A stretch of 15,571 nt of DNA from Prasinococcaceae sp. CCMP 1430 (GCA_013416795.1 RQSC01000397.1:56362-71932); one strand, 5' to 3'; numbered from the stretch's first letter, positions 1 to 8,416 are shown. Program-made: numbers and translations. Notes: generated by a model from the letters alone, not told the origin.

Positions 1-41
1 GCGGCAAGGCGCGCTGTTTCAAGGCGCGCGCGCCGTCCTCG

Positions 42-1757
42 ATGCCGCGGGCGGCGGCGGCGGGCGCCGCGATGTTCAGGCCTCCGAGCGCCGCGGCAGT
101 GCTGGCAGCGGGCTGCGCCGCGCTGATCATCGCGGCGCCATCGAATCCCATCGACGGCTCGCACTCCGCCATGCTCGCGGGCCCTTTCAGGATGGCGACG
201 GCGATCCGCTGGTCGTTCGAGGACTCATCGGCGGCGACGCAGGCCAACTCCACGGGCGTGATCGCCGGCGCCACCATCGCGACGTGCGGGGCGTGCATCT
301 TCTGGACTGACTTTACTGGCAAGCTTCTGCGCGTGCCGGCGGAGCCCACCGATTGCGGGGTCGACTCGGATGACCCCGCGATCGCCATCGCGCCCTGCAT
401 TGAGCTCGACCTGAGCATATCCAACGGCAACGACGATGCCACTGGTGCGCAGGAGCTATCATCGTACTCTCAGGTGCCGCAGGTTCGCTCCTTCGATCCT
501 GCGGTGTTCTCGGGCATGAGCTCGCTCGCGACGCTCAACCTTGGCACCGAGTACCCCGTCGCTGAACTCCCGGAGACGCTCTTTAGGGGACTCGGCGCAC
601 TGTCGAGTTTACAATTTCAGTTCCATTCGCTCGCGAGCATCCCCGAAGGCGTGTTCGCCGGCCTCGCCAACCTGACCTTCCTTGGCCTGCGCGAGAACTC
701 TCTCTCGACCATTCCCGCCGGCTCCTTCACAAACCTCAGCAAACTCGAGTACATATCCCTGCGCTCCAACGGCCTCAGGGAGGTTCCCGCCGGCCTCTTT
801 GACGGTCTGAGCGAGCTCCGAGAACTCGACCTAATGAGCAACACCTTCACGGAACTGCCCGAGGGGATCTTCGATGACCTCGTGAAGCTGGAATACCTGC
901 GAGCGCCCAACAACAACCTCCGGTCGATGCCGAAGCAGGCGTTCAAGAATCTGGGGGCGCTGACGTGGCTGGGACTCAAGGTGAACCTATTTCAGGACAT
1001 GCCGGCCGACTTTCTCACCGGTCTTACCTCCCTGCGCGTGCTGGACCTAAGCGACTGCTGGCCGCTGGGCACGCTGCCACCGGGCTTCTTCGAGCCCGCG
1101 CCAAACATCCGTGCCCTCTACCTCGCGCGCTCCCAGATCACCAGCCTACCGGAAGGCATTTGGGACCCGCTCACGGATCTGCGCGTGATGAACTTGCAAG
1201 GCAACGCCGAGGACTTCTGGTAAGGCGCGCGCGTGGAGTCTCTCGGCGCCAAGTTGCTGGCGCATTTGTCCCGCTCCGAGCTGACGCGCGTGTGCTGCTG
1301 CAGCTATCCGACCCCGCTGCCCGACACGTTCCCAAAGTCCGTGGCAGACATTGACGACTCCATCTTCAGCGAGAAGTTTCCCTACCCCCTCGATCCGCTG
1401 CACTCGGATGCGCTCACACAGGCGACCGTCGGCGCCCCGGCGTGCCGCGACGACACCGATCAGATCGGGGCCGCCTTACCCCCCCCTGCCGCAGCTGACG
1501 GCGCGCTCCTCGTCGACGCCGAGCAAGCCTCTTCCACGGACCAACAGTTGCTCACCCCCTCCACCAGCTCGTCGTCGTACCAATGTAGCTGCCAGTGCAG
1601 CTCCGCCTCGGCGACCAGCGCGGCGCAGGTGGTGGGCACCATCGCAGTGGACGTGCCGGCCGGGGGGTCGAAGCCAAGGTGCTGGTGTCTGGCGACCTGC
1701 GTGAGGACATGCGTGGATGCTGGGCAGAGCTTCAAAGGGGTCGGACCTTGCACGTAG
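42..1757 (+). CDS. Leucine-rich-repeat protein, secreted or membrane, two exons
   Basis: Exons are 42-1219 and 1304-1757, giving about 543 residues. Exon 1 begins with Met at 42, or at 72, where MFRPPSAAAVLAAGCAALII looks like a signal peptide or anchor. The frame is also open back to position 3, so the gene could start outside the window. Residues 81-120 hold cysteines typical of an LRR N-cap. Residues 150-388 carry about ten 23-25-residue repeats of the form LxxLPxGxFxxLxxLxxLxLxxN, such as LREVPAGLFDGLSELRELDL. The in-frame TAA at 1221 lies in the GTAAGG donor. Splicing to 1304 keeps the frame and gives a Pro/Ser/Cys-rich tail (YQCSCQCSS near 1580). LRR domains usually bind proteins; no ligand or enzyme domain is visible. 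The 3' end is uncertain because a second frame looks protein-like after 1665. The LRR assignment is firm, the exon structure moderately so. Confidence 0.75.
1220..1303 (+). other. Intron in the LRR gene (84 nt)
   Basis: The donor GTAAGG starts at 1220 and the acceptor GTGCTGCTGCAG ends at 1303, with CTGAC at 1281-1285 as a possible branch site. It is phase 2 and 84 nt long, so exon 2 is in the same frame. Removing it also removes the in-frame TAA at 1221-1223. Inferred from sequence only. Confidence 0.6.
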
Positions 1758-1977
1758 ATGGCCGCGTTCGCTTCGCAACGTCCGTCTGTACCATCTTGCC
1801 CGGCTGGATGCGTTCGCGCGTCCTGCGCGCGGTCACAACAACTCAGGGCGGTGAGCCGCAGCGCGTGAAGCGATCGCATCGGAGGCGGTGGCGGCGCGGC
1901 GCCCGAGTTGACGCTGGGGCATGGCGTACGAGAGATAGGAGGCAACTGCTGCAATTTTGCTTTCCTTCCGTGCCTTT
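1758..1977. other. Convergent 3' intergenic space, LRR gene / FMO
   Basis: 220 bp lie between the LRR stop at 1757 and the FMO stop at 1978-1980 on the other strand. I see no certain gene here. A + strand frame open to 1981 may be a frameshifted continuation of the LRR gene. The T-rich stretch at about 1954-1980 is the only compositional change. Confidence 0.4.
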
Positions 1978-3702
1978 TTAAGCCTCCAGATTTTGTTGCA
2001 CGGGTCCGCGTGCTCTCTTCCGCTCGAGTCTTGCCTCCGCTGCGACAATGTTTGCCCCGAGGCGCCTCGCAGACTCTTCGATCTGGGCGAGCCTGCCGTA
2101 GACAAACCAAACCCCTTCAACAGCTGTGGGGTCACCGCTCATGATCGCGCTGCCACGCAGTGCAGGTTCTACGAGAAAGCCGTCGATGCCGCCGTGAAGC
2201 GCTTGCCGAGCATCCGGTGGTAGAAGGGTGCGGAATTGCTCCAACGTGTGGTAGCCAGTACAACAAATAATTGCATCACATGGCAGCACGGTGGCCGCGT
2301 GCCCCTGCGCACGCACCACCGCCCCCTTCGGCGTCAGCCCAGACAACGCGGCATTCTCGATCCGAATGTTGCCGGCGATGACGTGCTTAACGGCGCCCAC
2401 GTCCATCGTCGCGACTTTGGACGATTTGTGAATGTGCTCGATGTATCCACAGGACCCATTGCCTGGCAGTGTCGCGAGGCCGAAGGGACGCAGGTCTCCT
2501 CTGGGTGCGCCCATTCGCTCCCACTCTTGGAAGGCCCGTCTCGCAAGCCAGGCGTCCTTCAGCTTGTCGATGATGTCAGCAAGAATGGACGGCACTGCAG
2601 CGAGTAGGCCGCCAAGCCATCCAGTGCGTGCGAGTTCGGTGGCTACGTGGCGTGGAAGTTCAAGGTACCGTGGAAGCCTCTGCCAGTCTCCGTACGGACC
2701 GAGTGGCACCGTGCCACGCGACGCTGGGTCTCTCACCAAGGCGACCACTTCCTCCGCCACCTCGGCGAGATCGAGGGCAATTTCCATGCCGCTATTGCCG
2801 AAGCCGCACACCACCACACGCTTCCCAGCGAAGGGGCGCGAATCGACGTATTCCGAGGAGTGGATGACGTCTCCGTGAAAGGCATCAGAGCTCGACAACA
2901 CCCCATCTGGAAGGCGCGGTCGGTTATAGAGGCCATCGGCGAACACCACGTGCTTGCACAGAAAGGCGGCGGCGCGACCGCTGGTGTCGCTCGCGAGCAC
3001 ACGCCAGCGAAAGCCCCTCTCGACCTCTCGCTCGTTCGCTCGCGCGACCCCCGTCACGTCCATGCCACCCCGCACGTCCGCTCCACACGCAAGCGCGTAC
3101 GCATCAAGATAGTTGGCATAGTCCGCCGACGGAACGTAGCGTGGAAAGAAATCGGGCATGCCCCAGTAGGGAAGCTGGCAGAACTCCGCGACGTCGTGGA
3201 GATGCAATCGAGCGTACCTCTTCCTCCAGCGGTCTCCCGGAGTCGCATTTCGCTCCAGGTTTATGCACCTCAGACCCGCGGCGCGAATGCTGGCAGCTGC
3301 TGCGAGCCCGGCCGCCGCGGCACCGATAATGACGGCATGCACCTCCTCCTCGTAGGAGCCTCTTTCGATGTCTGGCGAATTCAACAAGCTCATGTATATG
3401 TGGTCTGAGCTATGCGACGTTCCGTTGCGCTTGGTGCTCGGGTCGGCGGCCCCAACGGGCACGTGCCAGGTGTAGTCCACCCGCGGCGAGACAGAGTTCG
3501 GACCAAGGGCCGTCGCGCGCCACTGTCCCGGCGCAAGCCGCTGTTGGGAACGAGCTGAACGACGCGTCGCCCCACGCCTCCTCCCGCCAGTGCAGCCAAT
3601 GAACGTGGCCTCCAAGACCCATCGCGCAGCACTCCACATCCAGACAATCACGCCAACAATGGCCATCTTCACCCGCATCGACAACGTGGCGGCCGGCACC
3701 AT
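1978..3702 (-). CDS. Flavin-containing monooxygenase with N-terminal hydrophobic anchor
   Basis: FMOs use FAD, NADPH and O2 to oxygenate soft nucleophiles; YUCCA enzymes, in the same superfamily, make auxin. From the ATG at 3702 the protein has 574 residues and no intron is needed. In that numbering, an FAD Rossmann motif IIGAAAAGLAAA lies at about 125-136. The FMO signature FxGxxxHxxxY is exact (FHGDVIHSSEY, about 275-285). The NADPH motif CGFGNSGMEIALDL is at about 299-312, and the C-terminal CTGYHT at about 481-486 matches the ATGY-type motif. Residues 13-36 (MAIVGVIVWMWSAARWVLEATF) are hydrophobic and could anchor or target the protein. A later ATG at 3393 gives 471 residues, close to the usual FMO size. 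Oddity: the second glycine of the FAD GxGxxG is alanine. The family is clear; substrate and true start are not. Confidence 0.88.
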   Translation of the reverse strand: MVPAATLSMRVKMAIVGVIVWMWSAARWVLEATFIGCTGGRRRGATRRSARSQQRLAPGQWRATALGPNSVSPRVDYTWHVPVGAADPSTKRNGTSHSSDHIYMSLLNSPDIERGSYEEEVHAVIIGAAAAGLAAAASIRAAGLRCINLERNATPGDRWRKRYARLHLHDVAEFCQLPYWGMPDFFPRYVPSADYANYLDAYALACGADVRGGMDVTGVARANEREVERGFRWRVLASDTSGRAAAFLCKHVVFADGLYNRPRLPDGVLSSSDAFHGDVIHSSEYVDSRPFAGKRVVVCGFGNSGMEIALDLAEVAEEVVALVRDPASRGTVPLGPYGDWQRLPRYLELPRHVATELARTGWLGGLLAAVPSILADIIDKLKDAWLARRAFQEWERMGAPRGDLRPFGLATLPGNGSCGYIEHIHKSSKVATMDVGAVKHVIAGNIRIENAALSGLTPKGAVVRAQGHAATVLPCDAIICCTGYHTLEQFRTLLPPDARQALHGGIDGFLVEPALRGSAIMSGDPTAVEGVWFVYGRLAQIEESARRLGANIVAAEARLERKRARGPVQQNLEA

Positions 3703-3791
3703 AACGGCGAACGAAATGCCGGGCTCGGCCACGCACGTGACGGCGCTGGAGCGTCTTGGAGCCGCTCGGCTCAATCGGCTGTACGTGTTCT

Positions 3792-3822
3792 GCCCCCCAC
3801 CCCCCCTTCCACACACACACAC
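3792..3822. repeat. C-rich run followed by (CA)6 microsatellite
   Basis: Two C-runs are followed by six CA units (3810-3821). On the FMO sense strand it reads (TG)6 then a G-rich run, about 90-120 bp upstream of the ATG at 3702. The same order of elements recurs upstream of the Rab3GAP gene. Confidence 0.8.
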
Positions 3823-4093
3823 CTATGAATAAACGCCCGCGGGCAGTCTGTATTCTTGCCTTCGCCCCCCTCGCGGGGCGCGCTGGGCGGCTCCGAGCCG
3901 GCCGTGCTCGCAGCGCCGGGTCGGCTCCGTCTGCACCCGTCTTCCCCTCTGCCTCCGCCTCCGTCCCGGGGCAGGCCCACAGCGTGCAGGCGCGCTTTGT
4001 GGCGCTGCCGCCCCATTCGACTGCCAAAACGTGTGCGCGTGAAAGAAAATTGCACAAAAACATTGTGCGGGCTGGAGGCACATGATGATGTTT

Positions 4094-4149
4094 AGTAGCT
4101 ACAGTAGACTAGACCAGTAGTCACCAGAGACTAGTCTACTAGTACTACT
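4094..4149. repeat. Long imperfect inverted repeat (hairpin)
   Basis: The arms AGTAGACTAG (4103-4112) and CTAGTCTACT (4131-4140) pair perfectly around an 18-nt loop. After a symmetric 4-nt mismatch they continue with AGTAG (4094-4098) and CTACT (4145-4149). It lies about 30 bp past the stop of the AlkB-like gene, so it could form a 3'-UTR or terminator hairpin in that transcript. It could also be a remnant of a small inverted-repeat element. Its composition (CTAG and AGTAG repeats) is unlike the GC-rich surroundings. Confidence 0.65.
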
Positions 4150-4178
4150 CCACCATCGCGATGGCACACACTCTCTCG

Positions 4179-4979
4179 CTAGCTAAGCCAGCTATTGAAG
4201 CCACCCTTCAGCCTATCGCCCCAGCTCAGCTTGTACTCCTTCAGGCCGAATGGAGGCGTCACGAAAAACACGAACGACACGCGCGTGCCGCGCGTCTCGG
4301 GCTGGCCATCGCTCGCACACACGCGGTGCTTGTGCGTCTTGTTGTGTGTCAGGCTCATGAAGTAGAGTTCTCCGCTGCTGGGGCGGTACGTGCGCAGCTC
4401 TTTGCTCTTGGTGTTCTTGAACTCGAGCGCTCTCTGCGCCCCGAGCGAGAGCACGGCAATGTGGTAACCATACTGATCCTGCGAGGGCGAACAATGGCTC
4501 GCGTCAGAGCACGTACAGGTGGCCGCTCGGCGGACACTGCTCGCGGTGAGCATAACCTCCGAGAGAAGACACACGTGCCCGTCTCGGAGACAGAAATTAA
4601 GACAATTCATACAGTACTGTACCTGGTGCCACTCAATGCGATGGTTGGGGTCCTCAAACCGGTTGCAGTACACGTCGCTCACGCCGCATCCGAGGTCGCG
4701 CTCGACTCGGCCGCAGAGCGCCTCCAGCGCGCGCAGGCCGGGGAGTGAGCCCTCACTGGCCCTGCGATCCGAGCGGAGATAGTGGAAGGCGTGCTGTGGC
4801 AGTCGCTCGCCGTACAGCTTCGGGCGCAAGTCCCACGGGAAGAGCTGTGTGGACTCGACCTGCGCAAACACCTCAGCAGCCTCCTCCGGAGGAAGCCAAT
4901 CCGACCAGAAGCGAAGCCCCGAGTCGCCCTTGCCCGCGTGCCACACGCGCATCGCATCGACAGCGTCGTCGGCGCTCAT
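4179..4979 (-). CDS. AlkB-like Fe(II)/2-oxoglutarate-dependent dioxygenase, two exons
   Basis: Exons are 4979-4623 and 4478-4179, giving about 218 residues after removal of a 144-nt intron. AlkB-family enzymes oxidatively demethylate nucleic acids or proteins using Fe(II), O2 and 2-oxoglutarate. Spliced, the core reads NRFEDPNHRIEWHQD followed by QYGYHIAVLSLGAQRALEF. This gives the HxD iron motif (H118, D120) and the conserved SLG strand. The second metal His is H170 in THKHRV, and R185 (RVSFVFF) fits the 2-oxoglutarate-binding Arg. The usual Rx5R second Arg is Phe here, so substrate choice may differ from classical AlkB. ATG 4979 is the first Met next to the conserved part; the open frame above it lacks domain-like sequence. 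Repair enzyme or RNA/protein demethylase cannot be decided. The family call is strong. Confidence 0.85.
   Translation of the reverse strand: MSADDAVDAMRVWHAGKGDSGLRFWSDWLPPEEAAEVFAQVESTQLFPWDLRPKLYGERLPQHAFHYLRSDRRASEGSLPGLRALEALCGRVERDLGCGVSDVYCNRFEDPNHRIEWHQVQYCMNCLNFCLRDGHVCLLSEVMLTASSVRRAATCTCSDASHCSPSQDQYGYHIAVLSLGAQRALEFKNTKSKELRTYRPSSGELYFMSLTHNKTHKHRVCASDGQPETRGTRVSFVFFVTPPFGLKEYKLSWGDRLKGGFNSWLS
4479..4622 (-). other. Intron in the AlkB-like gene (144 nt), splitting the HxD motif
   Basis: On the minus strand CAG|GTACAG is the donor (intron base 4622) and CCCTCGCAG|GAT the acceptor (intron base 4479). It is phase 0, 144 nt, and has no stop in the reading frame. It must be spliced out for the iron-binding H and D to sit two residues apart, which is the main evidence that it is real. 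Confidence 0.85.
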
Positions 4980-5271
4980 CGTTCGCGCGCACGGACGAGA
5001 CAGGTCCAGACTTGTGAGATTGAGGTCGCGACACTTCGCGGGCGCACTACTCTTGCGCAGCGGCGCAGGACCGCCGCACTGCGGAGGACGTTCCACGCGC
5101 GCTCCCGCCGCCGCGCAAGGAACGAGGTCGAGGGGACCGGCCTCTGCCACCCTCGCGCACCGACCGCGACACGTCCACGCGCGTGTTTGCGCGCAGAGCG
5201 CGTGCTGTGGCATCCGTACACTGAGCGGCGAAAATGATTCGTGCTTGCTGGAAGCGCATGTATTACGTTGA
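4980..5271 (-). other. Intergenic: upstream region of AlkB-like gene, 3' side of CWF19L1-like gene
   Basis: 292 bp between the AlkB-like ATG and the stop of the next minus-strand gene. It is presumably a promoter plus the upstream gene's 3' UTR. The minus frame is open to 5213 but from a non-ATG start and without domain-like sequence. No recognisable element was found. Confidence 0.4.
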
Positions 5272-7414
5272 CTATTGCTGGGTCGGGTCGTAGTCCGCGA
5301 ATACCTCCTTGAAGGCGTTCGTCACCTTGGTTTCCTCCTCCTCGCTGCCCATAGAGCACGATTTCCACGCTGCGCGGTCGGGCTTGCCCAGCGCCGCGGC
5401 GATCGTCTCGCGGCCGAACGCCATCGGGTGCCGTTCGCCGCGCGCCATGCGGTGGACAAGGCGCGTCCCATCGGGCAGGCGCACGCAGAAATACTCGGCC
5501 CCAGCGGCTGCCTGCTGCAGCGCGGCCTGCGGCGCGCCGGGCGGCAGCACGGCCTCGAACTTGAAGCCCGCCTTGGCTGCCTTCGTCTCAAAGACCTGCC
5601 TGACGCTGTCAGCCTCATCCGCGGGGACTGGAAGACAGTTGATGTGGCAGTGGTTTCCGCCCTTGCCGCGCAACGACAGGAAGCGCTCGAAGCACACCAG
5701 TTTGGAGCCGGCGAGCCTCTCAGCGAAGCAGCGAGCGAGCGCGCCGAGGTATTGCTCTACCTCGGCGTAAGCTGCCGGCGAGAGCGCTGCCGCGCAAGGC
5801 ACGTGCTCGATGGGGATCACAAGCACGTGCTGGGGCACCATCGGGCCCTTGTCCAGCGCCATGTAGGCCTGCTCCGCCACGCTCACCACCAGATGCAACT
5901 GTGCGCTCTCGTTCGACAGGCAGAACCAACAGTCGGCGGGAGCGGGCGGCGGCGCGCCCGCCACAGAAAGTGGTGGGGGTGCGCCTTCAGCCTTGCCCCT
6001 GCCGCCTGTCGCCGCCTCGACGAAGACTTCCCTGCCCATCAGCATGGTGCCGTGCATTGCCAGTGCGCGCACCGCTGCCTCGTTCGAGCCGAAGTCCACG
6101 TGCGCGAAGCCCGCGGGCTTGCCCTGTTTGGTGCCAAGCTTCACGCGCGTAACCGGCAGGCAACCACCGCCTTCGAAGAGGTCCTTAAGCGCATCCTCGG
6201 ATACTTGCCCAGGGGCCAGGTTGCGCACGAACACCTGCGTGCCGCCGCCAAGCGACGAGGGCTCCGCTGCGGCCGGCCGCGGACGCTTGGTACCGCGCCG
6301 CCCCCCAGCGCCGCCGCCACCGCGCGTGCTGCCGTCCGCGCCGACGTTTTGAAAGCGCCAGCCGCCCTCTTGTCCGCCTGGTACAACCGGCGGCGGGCCC
6401 GGCGGCGGCACGCCAGCTAATTGCGGTGGCAGCACGCCGGGAGGAGGGCCGGGTGGCGCCGGCATGTCGTAGGGGCTCTTCGTCGCACCTGCAGGCACCT
6501 CGTTGCGTTTGGCTGCATCCATGCCTGCCGACGGCTCGATAGCAAGCGCGTGTAGCCACTTTGCAGGTGGCGGTGCGCTCACCGCCGCGAGCGCCACGAA
6601 GCGCGTCACGCCGCCTCCACCGTTGACGTAAGGCGCGCGCACCCAGCTGACGCCCTCCGACCCGCCCACCACGTGGTAGCGTGGCGCGATCTGCACTACG
6701 AGCTGGCGCGCGGCAGCTTCACCTGTGGGCGCGCCCGTGGGCGCTGCAGTGGCGCCCGCGCCAACGCCCTCAGGCCACTCTGCGGTGAGCAGCAGGTCCA
6801 CGCCCGTGCCACCGCGCGCCTCAACGCACAGCTTGTCAACCATAGCCTTGAGATACGTGCCGCCTCGCGCGGCAACATCCGCGGCCGCCATCGTGCTCGT
6901 GTCACCGTACAGCAGCGCGTCGTACCGGCCGCTCAGCGAGGCGACGCGCAGACCATGGCGCTCGGCAACACGTGCGCCGCGCAGGCAGAACAGGTTCGGT
7001 GCAACTCGAACCGCGCCCGTCTCGTCTGGCGCACCTGCGGCAGCGAGCGCCACCTCGGCTCCGCCGCCAAAGTCACCCACGAAGTATGTCGGGAGCGGGC
7101 AGGCCTTCTCACCATCAAGGTACGGCTGCAGAAAGCTGCCGGCTGCGCTGCCGCCACTGCGAGTAAGCGCGAGCGCGAGCACGGGGGTGTGGGGGTCAGC
7201 ACGTGCTCTTGTTTGTGCAAACGTTCTCACGAGCCGCCACACGCGGCCGAGCCCATGCGCGCGCAACGCACCCCTCGCCGCCGAAAAACTGGCCCGCGCA
7301 GAAGACCGCAGCGAACGGGCCAGCACGCGACGCATTCACTGCCGCAACGCGTGAGCACAGGGCGTCGAGGCGGCCGCGCACGTCGCCCGTCAGCAGGACC
7401 TTCGTGGGCGCCAT
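5272..7414 (-). CDS. CWF19L1: CWF19L1-like lariat/splicing factor with internal RRM, two exons
   Basis: Exons are 7414-7272 and 7156-5272, encoding about 675 residues. CWF19L1/Drn1-type proteins act with the spliceosome and the lariat-debranching enzyme on intron RNA. Exon 1 starts MAPTKVLLTGDVRGRLDAL and continues to FCAGQFFGG, matching the metallophosphatase-like N-domain (about 1-255). A Pro/Gly-rich linker with a KRPRP basic patch covers about 265-350. An RRM lies at about 355-430 (RNP2-like VFVRNL, RNP1-like KPAGFAHVDF). The CwfJ C1 domain (about 457-570) has CWFCLSN and the HIT-like HCHIN (H550, H552, N554). CwfJ C2 follows, with WKSC at about 645-648 and an acidic end. The in-frame extension above 7414 begins with GTG, so 7414 is the first ATG. 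The RRM is an addition relative to human CWF19L1. Confident. Confidence 0.93.
7157..7271 (-). other. Intron in the CWF19L1-like gene (115 nt)
   Basis: The minus-strand donor GAGG|GTGCGT begins at 7271 and the acceptor CTTACTCGCAG ends at 7157. It is phase 2 and 115 nt long. It joins the FFGGEG end of exon 1 to SFLQPYLDGEKACPLPTYFV, which restores a continuous CWF19L1 N-domain across two different frames. Confidence 0.85.
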
Positions 7415-7845
7415 CCTCTGCCGGGGGACGTTCGCGCTCCGCCGCGCAGCGCAGCACGGCACAGCGCGGCGCGCACGCGGAGGGAATCTGGCCCGTGCCG
7501 ACTCTTTCCTGCTCGCGATCTGGCCGAGTCGAGCGGGCTCGCGCGCCGCTGGCCTCGTATGCTGCCCCGGGCAAGCACCTCAGCCTCGGCTGCGGCCCGC
7601 GCGGCCTGTGGCGGCTGGCGCGTGCAACGACGAGCACGATGCGGCACACATGGAGCTTCAAATTCCGCTTGGGTGCCATCATTTGCCATTGCAAAATACC
7701 CCACGGGAGAGCTCGTGAATCCATCGAAACGAACGCGCGGACGCCTTCCGAGGCTACCGAAAACGAGTCCGCCCAGCGCCAGGCCAAGAGAGACAAGGAG
7801 GCGGCGTGGGCTCGGAGGTAGAGTGGTGCAGCACGGCCGCCGCAT
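7390..7845 (-). CDS. Doubtful small ORF with hydrophobic N-terminus
   Basis: I do not recognise this one. From the ATG at 7845 it would encode 151 residues. An Arg/Pro start is followed by LLVSLGLALGGLVFGSLG (about 16-33), which looks like a signal anchor. A protein-like stretch then ends near FTSSPVGYFAMANDGTQAEF. After about residue 75 it becomes Arg/Ala-rich and low-complexity, which suggests that a real coding part would stop or be spliced there. Its 3' end overlaps the first codons of the CWF19L1-like gene on the same strand in another frame. It may be a first exon of something, an upstream ORF in that gene's leader, or simply chance in GC-rich DNA. Confidence 0.25.
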   Translation of the reverse strand: MRRPCCTTLPPSPRRLLVSLGLALGGLVFGSLGRRPRVRFDGFTSSPVGYFAMANDGTQAEFEAPCVPHRARRCTRQPPQAARAAAEAEVLARGSIRGQRRASPLDSARSRAGKSRHGPDSLRVRAALCRAALRGGARTSPGRGWRPRRSC

Positions 7846-7990
7846 CGCGGCGCGCAGGCCGATGTACAACTTTCGCCACTGTTACGGGCAGCGGCCTTCG
7901 CGCGCTACTGCGTCCCGCACCCTGGGGCGCGGTACGTCAGCACTGGCGACCGGGTCTACAATGCTCGCTCACCCGCGAACGAGCAAGGCC

Positions 7991-8416
7991 CTATTCGAGG
8001 CGGCGAAGCTCCTCGAGTCGCTCCAATATAACTTTCTTGGACGTCTCCTGGACCTCTCCTGCCAAGAAGAACTCGTCCAAAATGAGGTAGCAGATGTTGA
8101 AGCCGAAGACCAAGTCGAGCTCGCAAACGCCCGAGAAGAAGTGGTCGAGCACCTCGACGAGCAGGTGGATGCTCTCGAGATGCGAGAGCTCGTTGTCGTT
8201 GACGTCGACGCACAGCGAGAAGAATAGGCCGGCGTACTGGCGGTAGATCACCTTGTGCGTGCGGAACTCGAAGAAGTTGCTCAGCTTTTTGTCGCGCGAG
8301 CACACCTCGCGATGAATCTCCTGCTCGAGCTTGCGCTTCTCGGTGTCCTCCAGCGGCACGTAGTACTTGGAGAGTCGCGTCTTGCCCTGCTTGTTTTGTA
8401 GCAACACGAAGCGGAT
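7991..8416 (-). CDS. AP2S1: AP-2 complex subunit sigma, main exon (5' partial)
   Basis: The sigma adaptin is the small subunit of the AP-2 clathrin adaptor at the plasma membrane; it helps bind acidic dileucine cargo signals. The exon encodes 141 residues from [20 protein letters not shown] to the end. They match AP-2 sigma throughout, including [40 protein letters not shown], the CELDLVFGF block and [12 protein letters not shown]. With one initiator Met the protein would be 142 residues, exactly the animal length. No ATG lies in frame here: the codon before ATC (8416) is CAG at the end of CTGCCTGCTGCAG, a good acceptor. So Met must come from an upstream exon ending at ATG, which I could not place. 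VDVNDN favours AP-2 over AP-1 sigma. Confidence 0.95.
   Translation of the reverse strand: MRFVLLQNKQGKTRLSKYYVPLEDTEKRKLEQEIHREVCSRDKKLSNFFEFRTHKVIYRQYAGLFFSLCVDVNDNELSHLESIHLLVEVLDHFFSGVCELDLVFGFNICYLILDEFFLAGEVQETSKKVILERLEELRRLE

Larger units (their letters stand above)
3703..4178. other. Intergenic region: FMO upstream region and AlkB-like gene 3' end
   Basis: This 476-bp stretch lies upstream of the FMO ATG and downstream of the AlkB-like stop, both on the minus strand. It holds a C-run plus CA microsatellite (about 3792-3822), a GC-rich part (3835-4010), and a locally AT-rich, strongly structured inverted repeat (4094-4149). Several - frames are open through it without recognisable domains. 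No TATA box is evident. Confidence 0.45.

Noticed and set aside
1221-1223. TAA as the true end of the LRR protein
   Set aside because: It lies inside a good GTAAGG donor. An 84-nt intron ending in TGCTGCAG keeps the frame and continues into plausible coding sequence. It is not excluded, only less likely.
1460-2110. 216-codon minus-strand frame opposite the LRR tail
   Set aside because: Arg/Pro-rich with no domain, antisense to more convincing coding and overlapping the FMO 3' end.
1978-3822. FMO start at 3822
   Set aside because: That codon is GTG within the CA microsatellite. The first in-frame ATG is at 3702.
3828-3833. AATAAA on the plus strand as a polyadenylation signal
   Set aside because: No plus-strand gene ends nearby, as the FMO is on the minus strand. 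The same holds for AATAAA at 9111-9116.
4179-7414. FMO, AlkB-like and CWF19L1 as a co-transcribed RNA or repair operon
   Set aside because: Gaps of about 300-480 bp with separate upstream regions, and unrelated functions. Same-strand order of three nuclear genes is not evidence of an operon.
6673-7821. 382-codon plus-strand frame opposite CWF19L1
   Set aside because: Antisense shadow of a well-supported gene, with no recognisable domain.
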